From: Rubrobacter sp.
GTDB taxonomy: Bacteria; Actinomycetota; Rubrobacteria; Rubrobacterales; Rubrobacteraceae
Direction: 5' to 3'
DNA length: 16,964 bases
Assembly: GCA_019247245.1 (NCBI GenBank)
Contig: JAFAPF010000179.1
Location: 1 to 16,964, forward strand
Within the stretch, counting starts at the first letter, position 1. Every line of letters starts with the position of its first letter. Below, piece by piece: positions 11,900-16,964 of this stretch. The notes under the pieces are model-generated. The model had not been told where the DNA came from and made no database searches. It saw nothing but the letters and a program-made list of their open reading frames with translations. The position numbers and the translations under genes are program-made.

Positions 11900-12309
11900 C
11901 TCGGGCCGTCCGACCCGTCGCTGCGTCCTAGAGCAGAGTCACGGCGCAGAGAAAAGTCCGGACTCGTGAGGACCGGAGGTTTCCGGTCCGGAAAGGCCGC
12001 TCGGGCTAAGAACCCGAGGGACGGGATGGCGCAAGCCCCCGTTACGTCAAGTGCAACAGAGAGCAGACCAGCCGATGGCTCGGATTTTCCGGGCACAGGT
12101 GATGGGTGAAAGGGTGGGGTAAGAGCCCACCGGCGGTACCCCGTGAGGGGCCGGCCAGGTAAACCACCGGTGCGAGCAAGCCAAATTGTCCCGGAGCCCT
12201 TGGCTCCAGGCTGGTAGGCGCAGCTCCTCCAAAAGAGGAGCCCGGGAGAATCTCTCCCGGAGATGGATGGCGGGATAAAGCAGAATCCGGCTTACGGGAC
12301 GGCCCGAAC
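11900..12309 (+). ncRNA. rnpB: RNase P RNA, bacterial class A
   Basis: The catalytic RNA that trims tRNA 5' leaders. Paired ends: TCGGGCCGTCC (11901-11911) is the exact complement of GGACGGCCCGA (12297-12307), forming helix P1. Conserved core: GAGAAAAGTCCGGAC (11949-11963) and CAGAATCCGGCTTAC (12281-12295) make the P4 pseudoknot. The conserved GGTGAAAGG...GGTAAGAGCCCACC segment lies at about 12105-12131. GGCTGGTAGG near 12205 fits the L15 loop that pairs with the tRNA CCA. Length is about 410 nt. The 5' and 3' ends are set by P1 and are accurate to a few nt. Confidence 0.95.
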
Positions 12310-12312
12310 CAC

Positions 12313-12348
12313 AGATTGCAGGATATTCGCTGGTTTTTCAGCCAATCT
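12313..12348 (+). terminator. Possible weak terminator after rnpB
   Basis: The 3' arm CAGCCAATCT (12339-12348) pairs with GCTG (12329-12332) and AGATTG (12313-12318), with a 10-nt bulge on the 5' side and a GTTTTT loop. There is no strong T-run after it, so it is at best a weak terminator. Confidence 0.25.
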
Positions 12349-12390
12349 TACTCTTTACAGGTGTCACTGTGCTCTGCAGCTCGACGCACG

Positions 12391-12420
12391 TATAATTTAG
12401 AGTAAGCCGAAATACTCTAA
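12391..12420. repeat. 8-bp perfect inverted repeat beside a TATAAT hexamer
   Basis: TTAGAGTA (12397-12404) and TACTCTAA (12413-12420) are perfect complements around an 8-nt spacer. TATAAT (12391-12396) abuts the left arm. The rest of 12,311-12,442 holds no gene. It looks like an operator-promoter pair, but no plus-strand gene follows, and the -35 position is poor. Confidence 0.5.
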
Positions 12421-12442
12421 TAACTGTCCTTTGCGGTTAAAC

Positions 12443-12628
12443 CTACATTATCAGTACGCCGAGATCACGGCACGTCTTTCTGGAGAGGTTGTTCGGAATT
12501 TCAGTATGCCGGGGTACAGTCGAGCTTCGACACTGGGCTAGGTTTACATAGACGGTATGCTGGGTCCCCTCCCGAAGAAACCCGCATCCTTGCTCTCTAA
12601 GGTGCTTTAGAAGCTCCCGTCGTTTCAT
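12443..12628 (-). CDS. hicA: HicA-type mRNA interferase toxin
   Basis: 61 residues with the compact double-stranded-RBD-like HicA fold. N-terminal MKRRELLKHLREQGC and the motif REGTQHTVYVN place the catalytic His at H24. The second half reads SSTVPRHTEIPNNLSRKTCRDLG, strongly matching the VPRH.EI...LARKICKDLGI tail of the family. HicA cleaves mRNA and tmRNA when not bound by HicB. The C-terminus (VLIM) is slightly short of typical proteins, which often end in PP-rich residues. ATG 12628 lies 3 nt after the TAA of the upstream hicB-like frame, on the same strand, so the two form an antitoxin-first operon. The partner is broken (see hicB entry). No lesion is visible in the toxin itself. Confidence 0.85.
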   Translation of the reverse strand: MKRRELLKHLREQGCGFLREGTQHTVYVNLAQCRSSTVPRHTEIPNNLSRKTCRDLGVLIM

Positions 12629-12631
12629 CCC

Positions 12632-13121
12632 TTATGGCAGGACCTCGATGGGCTCACGCACTACTTCCTCACCTTCGAACTCTGTTCTGGTGAGCTCCCT
12701 GCTGGCCTCTAGGACGAGCGTGACGGCCTCCCTAAGGCTCTCGCAGGCCTCTTCGAGGGTTCTCCTCCCTGGGCGTTAGCTCCGGGCAGCTCCTCGACGT
12801 AGCCAATCCACCAGTTTCCCTCCTTCTGATAGACAGTCAATAACGACCCCGCGCCTCCGAGGCCAAAGGATTTGTGACTACCAATGGTCGGCCGTACAAG
12901 GAACCGGCGAAGCTCCTGTACATCTATATCTAGGGCCTTGGAGAGATTCTGTAGCATCATCATCTGTGGGCGCTTAATATCTCCGCTCTCCATCCTTACA
13001 ATCGTGGTGGGGCTTACTCCTGCCTGTTGGTGGGGCTTACTCCTGCCTGTTTGGCTAGCTCCTCCTGCGTCACCCCTTTTAAGCCTCGGTGGTAGCGGAT
13101 CAACTCTCCTATATGCTCCAT
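12632..13121 (-). pseudogene. hicB: XRE-HTH/HicB antitoxin, frameshifted twice
   Basis: ATG 13121 follows AGAGGA (plus-strand TCCTC at 13131-13135, 9 nt away). The first 31 residues start an XRE helix-turn-helix (MEHIGELIRYHRGL, then TQEELAKQAGVSPT). A 23-bp tandem duplication then shifts the frame and brings TAA at 13016-13014. With one copy removed the frame reads on through TIVRMESGDIKRPQ to complete the HTH. It then continues through a linker into a HicB domain (LLTVYQKEGNWWIGYVEELP GANAQG). About 12,764-12,768 a single base is missing; the other frame restores RTLEEACESLREAVTLVLEA and runs to TAA 12634-12632, directly before hicA. The decayed gene would be an XRE N-terminus fused to HicB at the C-terminus; HicB proteins more often have the DNA-binding part after the HicB domain. 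The fusion may itself be a product of decay. Confidence 0.85.
13005..13050. repeat. Perfect 23-bp tandem duplication inside hicB
   Basis: Bases 13005-13027 and 13028-13050 are identical (beginning TGGTGGGGCTTACTCC). 23 is not a multiple of three, so the duplication shifts the frame. Loss of one copy restores the HTH sequence. Confidence 0.95.
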
Positions 13122-13154
13122 ACTTTTGCTTCCTCTATCGCCATACACGCGTTT

Positions 13155-13184
13155 ATTCTATAGGAATTTTGTAGAAATTGTTAG
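13155..13184 (-). promoter_or_regulatory. Candidate promoter of the hicBA operon
   Basis: On the minus strand, CTAACA (plus TGTTAG, 13179-13184) precedes TATAGA (plus 13157-13162) by 16 nt, or TAGAAT (plus 13155-13160) by 18 nt. It sits about 35 nt upstream of the hicB ATG. Predicted by eye. Confidence 0.35.
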
Positions 13185-13202
13185 GAAACTATAGACTACG
13201 AA

Positions 13203-13236
13203 GTGAGCATATGAGAGCGAGGTGAGCATATGAGAG
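13203..13236. repeat. Direct repeat GTGAGCATATGAGAG, period 19
   Basis: GTGAGCATATGAGAG occurs at 13203-13217 and again at 13222-13236, with the intervening CGAG. It lies upstream of the hicB promoter and could be an operator pair or simply slippage. Confidence 0.85.
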
Positions 13237-13499
13237 AATGTAGACGTCAGATGAAAAAGCGAGCCCCGCGAGGTTGGTGCCTTCGAGGTTTCGCGCCACA
13301 GGATTGGAGTTCGACACCTACCCAAAGACAAAGAAATATGTGCAGGGCCCGGCAGCTACGCTGGAATTGGGTGAAGATGCAGCTAGCCTCGTCAAGGCTT
13401 GTTACATATTTGGTAGAGCAAGCTAACAGTAGCGTTCGATAGAGGCCAGGGTCCTATGCTGGGGCTTCGGTCCTTTTTGAGAGGAGGTAGAAAACCACA
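13237..13499. other. Region without a supported gene
   Basis: A plus-strand frame is open from 13244 to a TAA at 13424-13426 and contains a protein-like segment (LEFDTYPKTKKYVQGPAA, then TLELGEDAASLVKA). It has no recognised start signal or family, so it may be the tail of an older gene. Nothing else is seen. Confidence 0.4.
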
Positions 13500-13604
13500 A
13501 TGGAACTCTTGGACGCTTTGGCAATGCTCGGAGTGATGGTAGGGTTGATATGCATCCCGTTACTCGTCAGTTTAGTGATACTTTTCCTCGCCGAGAGGCC
13601 GTAG
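13500..13604 (+). CDS. 34-residue single-pass membrane peptide
   Basis: ATG 13500 is preceded by AGGAGG (13482-13487; 12 nt spacing, a little long). The product is MELLDALAMLGVMVGLIC followed by IPLLVSLVILFLAERP: an acidic start, one long hydrophobic helix at about 7-30 and a charged end, ending at TAG 13604. The composition is what a real transmembrane peptide looks like, and the ribosome-binding site is good. No family is recognised. It is shorter than most gene-finding thresholds, so it can be missed. Confidence 0.45.
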   Translation: MELLDALAMLGVMVGLICIPLLVSLVILFLAERP

Positions 13605-14552
13605 CAGCCTTCTATGGCCCTCCTCTTTTTAGCCGGCTTGGAACACCTATCAGCCACAGAGCCGGTACAACCATCAGGAGCGGCACTCCTCTTAAGGCAG
13701 AGAGAAAGCCATACCTACAATGCTGCCCCGAGGAGAACACAGCCACCTATAAGGACGCTCTTCACCGTAAGTAGACCAGTTAGGCGGTTGTGCCGGAGAA
13801 GGCGTCGCTAACCTCGACCAAGGCGACTTGAGATCCGCCTCTCGAAGTTCTTGTCGCACCAAGTTATCTTGGTTCGTGTGTGTTTCCCTCCGTCAGCGGC
13901 TTATCTACCGAACGCTCTGGCGCCAGCACTGCAGACGGTGTTGTGGGCTTTCTTGAGGAGTCGACTACCCTTACCCCTTCCGACTCCTCGCGACGAGCTA
14001 GGTTGGCGGCTGGTCGCTACCGAAGGCACCGTAGAGCGCAATAGCAACCCTCCGCTACCCGGATACTCCCATATTATACAGCGCCTCAAGATGTTGTGGT
14101 TAGCTGTGCGGCCCTCACCGCTGCTGACGGGCCCTGTGGCTCTCGTCGAGGGATTTTACGGTGCTGTATGCGGGCTTACTATGAATATTCAGACGCCATA
14201 ACGTGGCAGCATCTAAACTAGGAGCCGTAAGTGCAAGTGATTCTTTGTCCTCTAGCTGCCAGCAATTTCCGACAACCCTCAATCACCGCCAATTGATTGA
14301 TAGGAGAACTGGGGCCGTAAGGAAGCGGGTATCTCATCTCTAGAGGGTGCCTTGCTGAAGAGGTCGGTGCACTTGTGACCAAATGTACCGTATAAAACGA
14401 GCCCGGCGTCCCATGCGCCGAAGTCGCCAAGTACGATACCGTAGCCCTGTACTGGCTAGGTAGGGTGGCCCACTAACTCCAACGATATCAGTACGGGCCG
14501 CTTCTTCTACCTGTCAGTGATTTTGACGCGTAGGCCTCCTCCATATGAGGCG
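13605..14552. other. Region without a supported gene
   Basis: About 950 nt of mixed composition. A 116-codon plus-strand frame (13851-14201) lacks a start signal and a recognisable fold. A minus-strand frame open from 14455 to 14282 contains protein-like text (VQGYGIVLGDFGAWDAGL), preceded by a stop and more protein-like residues in the same frame, so it may be an eroded gene. A minus-strand stretch near 13650-13800 encodes a short hydrophobic segment (TGLLTVKSVLIGGCVLLGAA) that is soon interrupted by a stop. I see no RNA gene, array or insertion sequence here. Confidence 0.5.
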
Positions 14553-14723
14553 CTATTCGCTTTTTACCACCATGCTGCGAGCCACCTCTTTGATGGCAGT
14601 CATTAGTTCTATGTAGGCAGATAGGAGATTGACATAAACACTTGATGGTTGTCATGTCCTCTGCCCCTGCTCCTGCGTAAGCTCTTCTTTAAGAAGGTGC
14701 CAGGCTTCGCTAGGTGGCACCAT
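14553..14723 (-). pseudogene. Small hypothetical gene interrupted by TGA
   Basis: ATG 14723 begins MVPPSEAWHLLKEELTQEQG, is cut by TGA at 14654-14652 (codon 24), and continues in the same frame as QPSSVYVNLLSAYIELMTAI then KEVARSMVVKSE to TAG 14555. Both halves look like amphipathic helices and share one frame, which suggests one former protein of about 56 residues with a CGA-to-TGA type change. No family recognised. Confidence 0.35.
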
Positions 14724-14747
14724 GCGAGAGGCATTAGGATCCTAGAG

Positions 14748-14754
14748 AAGGAGG
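14748..14754 (+). promoter_or_regulatory. Strong ribosome-binding site ahead of a broken gene
   Basis: AAGGAGG lies 8 nt before ATG 14763, near-ideal strength and spacing. It fixes 14763 as the original start of the following membrane-protein gene even though that frame has a stop at codon 9. Confidence 0.8.
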
Positions 14755-14762
14755 ATTATCGC

Positions 14763-15119
14763 ATGCGCTCTCGCCCTCTGCTTATATAAGTTGCCGCCAT
14801 CCTAATGGTACTAATTAGCCTATCAAACCTTCCGGGCCCGCTGTTGTCTGGAGCTGAAGAAGTGCCGGCTGTGATTATTTATGTGGTTATTGTACACGGC
14901 ATTGTGGGTCTCATTGCGGCTGTCGGATTATGGATGCTTAAAAAGTGGAGCTTCTGGCTTACCATTGTTATTTCTGTACTCGACATCCTGTCGTCGACCC
15001 CAGGGCTAGTCTTGGCGCCAAACGGCACACTGCTGGCTGCGGCAGGGGTTATAGTACCTGTGTTCATCATCGTGATGGTGGTGCTTCCGACATCGCGCCG
15101 CGCCTTAACAGCTCCTTGA
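14763..15119 (+). pseudogene. Small multi-pass membrane protein with premature stop
   Basis: ATG 14763 (with the strong ribosome-binding site above) reads MRSRPLLI, then TAA at 14787-14789, then continues in the same frame VAAILMVLISLSNLPGPLLS to TGA 15119. The remaining 109 codons hold transmembrane helices: the VAAILMVLISL stretch, PAVIIYVVIVHGIVGLIAAV, FWLTIVISVLDIL, and GVIVPVFIIVMVVLP. The pattern (GIVGL.AA.GLWMLKKWSFWLTI and a PTSRRA tail) is that of small uncharacterised membrane proteins of Gram-positive bacteria. Because the stop falls inside the first helix, internal start at ATG 14805 would give a protein lacking most of helix 1. I call it a pseudogene; a still-translated short form cannot be excluded. 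Confidence 0.65.
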
Positions 15120-15176
15120 GACTCGGAGAATGGCTCTACCAGACAAGCGTAGCCCCTCGAGTTACAAATGGCAATA

Positions 15177-15621
15177 TTACCTAGAGATGCTTCCTTGAGT
15201 GAGTGGCTCTTCAATACCGATCAAGTAGTTGAGCGCGATCTTTCCTGGACCTGACAGAAGGATAGCGAAGAACCCCGTCATAAGGGCCAGATCAAGCTCT
15301 GCACCTGCCCAGTTGCCTGGGAGAGCGATGAACCCAACGTTGACCTTCACGAGAAGTGTTGTGAAGATCATCTCGATCGCAAGTATCAGAGCAGCGAGCC
15401 GCGATAGCAATCCTACGATGAGAAAGATGCCCCCTATGAGCTCTGCGAACGTTACTACGTAGCCCATGAACACTGGAAGGAACGCCCAGATCTGCGAGTA
15501 ACCGACCGAAGTTTGCCGCTCCGAACTTGGTAAACTTGGTAAGCCTCTGCCAACCATATGCGGCAATGATTATCCCAACTGTAGCCCTCAAGATAAATGG
15601 ACCGAAATCTGCGAGGCGGGC
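15177..15621 (-). pseudogene. DoxX-family membrane protein, frameshifted
   Basis: The 5' part (frame through 15591) reads ARLADFGPFILRATVGIIIA then AYGWQRLTKFTKFG, ending LLADLGVPSS. The 3' part, in another frame, reads PVFMGYVVTFAELIGGIFLI, then GLLSRLAALILAIEMIFTTL and LDLALMTGFFAILLSGPGKI. Together they give a four-helix DoxX protein (LG.P...F.AY...F.EL.GG...L.GL) of typical length, but a single base is missing near 15,470-15,483. There is no ATG at the natural start; TTG 15591 is internal to the conserved region and open frame extends to 15633. A 9-bp tandem repeat (ACCAAGTTT/ACCAAGTTC on the minus strand) keeps frame. Membrane quinone-related or unknown role in the family. Confidence 0.8.
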
Positions 15622-15709
15622 ACTAGTGGAAGACTAAGGATCCTTATTACTACTGCTCCCTTCTCTTACTTTTGTATAGCTTTTCCTGCTCATCGCCGGC
15701 GACCGCGAG

Positions 15710-15829
15710 ATGTACTATACAAGAACGAAAAAGGGTGTATTGCTCGGCATAGCATTCCCGATCGCTGTGTTCCTCTTGGTAGCATTGATGAGTCTAGTGG
15801 TGTTACAGATCGGGTTGCTGCTAACCTGA
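15710..15829 (+). CDS. 39-residue hydrophobic peptide
   Basis: ATG 15710 gives MYYTRTKKGVLLGIAFPIAV and FLLVALMSLVVLQIGLLLT before TGA 15829. A basic head (RTKK) followed by a single long hydrophobic helix is typical of small membrane proteins. There is no clear ribosome-binding site. The same frame continues upstream as LFLLIAGDRE until a TAG, so it could instead be the tail of a longer eroded membrane gene. Confidence 0.35.
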   Translation: MYYTRTKKGVLLGIAFPIAVFLLVALMSLVVLQIGLLLT

Positions 15830-16127
15830 TACTTGAATTTACGAGAAGATCTACATACTAGACAGTTCTGGACAGTTCTGCCTCCTTGATTTTACAAGCG
15901 GGTGGCCAAGCTAGCTATGGAGGCAACATTAGTCGTCTCTGCTTCCTGAGCATTAACCCATTGACGACAATAGTAAAGCAGCCATACTATAGATCTGACT
16001 ATAGACAATTATAGGGAAAAGAATAGTAAGAGAAGGAGCCGCGGTTACTAAAAGCCCCTGCCCTCTTCTCATACCCTCTCAGCCCTTGAGCCTTGTGGGA
16101 AGTTCGTGAATAGAGGTGGGCATCCCT
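15830..16127. other. Non-coding stretch with a 10-bp tandem repeat
   Basis: No gene is supported. GACAGTTCTG is repeated exactly at 15861-15870 and 15871-15880. Several CTATAG-like words occur at about 15,985-16,015 without clear promoter spacing. Confidence 0.5.
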
Positions 16128-16613
16128 CTAGTAGTTACAGTTTATATCCAACGGCCTCACTTGTGCTTTGTAGCGCAGGCACTCTTTACCGAACTTGCGC
16201 TCCTCACGCTCGATGACGCCATGCTGTATCACGAGCAACGCAACCGAGATAAAAAGGATAGCCCACAACGTGTTGACGAGGCCGGCTATGCCTACATAGA
16301 TGATCGTCATCGAAAGATAAGCGGGGTTGCAAGTGTAATGGAACGGCCCTTTGTGACCATGCTGGTACACTGGCTTATAGGGATTAGCCAGTGTACCAGC
16401 ATGCCACATCGTCCATTCGAAGAACCAGCCTGTGAGCAGCACTCCGCCACCAAAAGTGGCCATTCCGAGGCTGCGCCCTATCCGACGCGGTAGAAAGGCA
16501 ATTGGAAACCTTCCATTGAGCACCAGGCCAAAAAGCAAAGCTCCCAAGTAGATTAGAGGCGGAGGCGCAACGACCGCCGCATTATCTTGATCGTCACTGG
16601 GTATAGGCTCTAA
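16128..16613 (-). pseudogene. ICMT/PEMT-family membrane methyltransferase, decayed
   Basis: The frame 16613 to 16128 encodes an isoprenylcysteine carboxyl methyltransferase / phospholipid methyltransferase-like protein: APPPLIYLGALLFGLVLN, then RFPIAFLPRRIGRSLG, the SAM-binding GPFHYTCNPAYLSMTIIYVG and the tail VIEREERKFG..LRYKAQVR. Decay signs: no ATG/GTG/TTG where the protein should start (TTA at 16613; internal TTG 16547 would remove the first helix); Arg-to-His and Arg-to-Cys-type changes in the normally GPFRYTRNP motif; four residues missing after REER (usually REERYLERKFG); and an apparent extra base near 16,153 that replaces the family ending VRRWI-stop by a run-on to TAG 16128. An 18-bp inverted repeat sits mid-gene. 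The frame is still 161 codons long, so a gene finder may call it intact. Confidence 0.7.
16358..16403. repeat. 18-bp perfect inverted repeat inside the methyltransferase frame
   Basis: CATGCTGGTACACTGGCT (16358-16375) and AGCCAGTGTACCAGCATG (16386-16403) are exact complements around a 10-nt spacer. The protein read across the right-to-left arm (AGTLANPYKPVYQHGHKGPF) departs from the family at VYQHGHK, i.e. in one arm. Confidence 0.95.
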
Positions 16614-16795
16614 TTCCCGGCATTAATGATCAACGGTGGTTGGCTACATTCTATCGCAAGACGCTAGTAAGCTTTTAAGCCTTACGCGTTTCCGAGAAGA
16701 CTCTAACACTCAGGCAGTTTAATCCCCTTAGGCGTTACCAGTCGGTAACCAAGTTAGCGACGAAAGCAGCGCGGTAGCCTACTACCTACACGCTG

Positions 16796-16964
16796 CTATA
16801 GGCCCCCAGGTGCAAGCTCTATTAGTGATGCCCCAGGTTGTGACTTACCCTTCTTACCGGCTGCTTTACCCGGAGTAAGAGGCTTCCCTTCTTCTGCGAG
16901 CTTTACTTTACGTAGCGCTTCACCGAGGTTGCACCCACTCCGAAAGTGCGAGCGGCCTGTGCCT
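16796..16964 (-). mobile_element. IS630-family transposase remnant (N-terminal HTH, frameshifted, cut by window edge)
   Basis: On the minus strand the window edge opens in AQAARTFGVGATSVKRYVK, the helix-turn-helix of IS630-type transposases, and reaches TAA at 16905-16903. In another frame the sequence continues KVKLAEEGKPLTPGKAAGKK, which is the next part of the same family (KLAEEG...PGK..GKK.K), and stops at TAG 16798. A 1-base shift near 16,905-16,912 explains both. Downstream the similarity fades (LIELAPGG), and no DDE catalytic region is present, so it is a dead fragment. The 5' end lies beyond the window; terminal inverted repeats were not seen. Confidence 0.65.

Noticed and set aside
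12709..12993. 94-residue protein beginning MESGDIKRPQ
   Set aside because: It is the middle of the broken XRE-HicB gene read between the two frameshifts; its last 20 residues are out of frame.
13851..14201. 116-codon plus-strand frame
   Set aside because: No ribosome-binding site, TTG start, no recognisable domain; composition not protein-like over most of its length.
14628..14633. TTGACA as a -35 box
   Set aside because: No -10-like hexamer at 16-18 nt (TCATGT, GTCATG); rejected as a promoter.
16734..16749. GTTACC/GGTAAC hairpin with a 4-nt loop
   Set aside because: A 6-bp dyad is expected by chance in this length and no gene or T-run follows.

Overview
This window looks like the replication-origin region of a chromosome from a Rubrobacter-like deep-branching actinobacterium. 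That assignment is inferred from protein flavour, a class A RNase P RNA and remembered family resemblance; no search was run. Positions 1 to about 12,310 are GC-rich and tightly packed. The remaining 4.6 kb is visibly poorer in GC and mostly decayed.

Region 1 (1-11,135) is almost entirely on the plus strand. A truncated HATPase plus winged-helix regulator ends 3 nt before dnaA. After dnaA comes an oriC of about 0.5 kb with twelve perfect DnaA boxes, two perfect box palindromes of opposite polarity and an AT-rich unwinding stretch. Next are dnaN, a small S4-domain gene (yaaA/rlbA type), recF, gyrB and gyrA. This order (dnaA-dnaN-S4-recF-gyrB-gyrA, with no dciA-type gene between recF and gyrB) resembles the Firmicutes layout more than the usual actinobacterial one. 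gyrA overlaps a DUF6941-like gene, which is followed 10 nt later by a NYN-nuclease/OST-HTH protein. All could be read from the gyrB promoter.

Region 2 (11,132-12,310) holds a minus-strand three-helix membrane protein whose stop codon shares the tetranucleotide CTAG with the stop of the NYN gene. It also holds a plus-strand HTH-like protein and rnpB. The rnpB -10 box overlaps the stop codon of the HTH-like gene.

Region 3 (12,311-16,964) is a graveyard with a few small open genes. It contains an intact-looking hicA toxin whose partner, an XRE-HicB fusion, is broken by a 23-bp tandem duplication and a 1-nt deletion. It also contains a membrane-protein gene with a perfect ribosome-binding site but a stop at codon 9, a frameshifted doxX-like gene, and an ICMT/PEMT-type methyltransferase gene with several lesions including an 18-bp perfect inverted repeat inside the coding frame. 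A frameshifted IS630-type transposase remnant lies at the right edge. Two very small hydrophobic ORFs (34 and 39 codons) may be real.

No wholly new system is evident. The most unusual items are the toxin left without a readable antitoxin, the hairpin inside the methyltransferase frame, the paired palindromes in oriC, the HATPase-wHTH gene coupled to dnaA, and the gyrase/NYN-OST-HTH operon.
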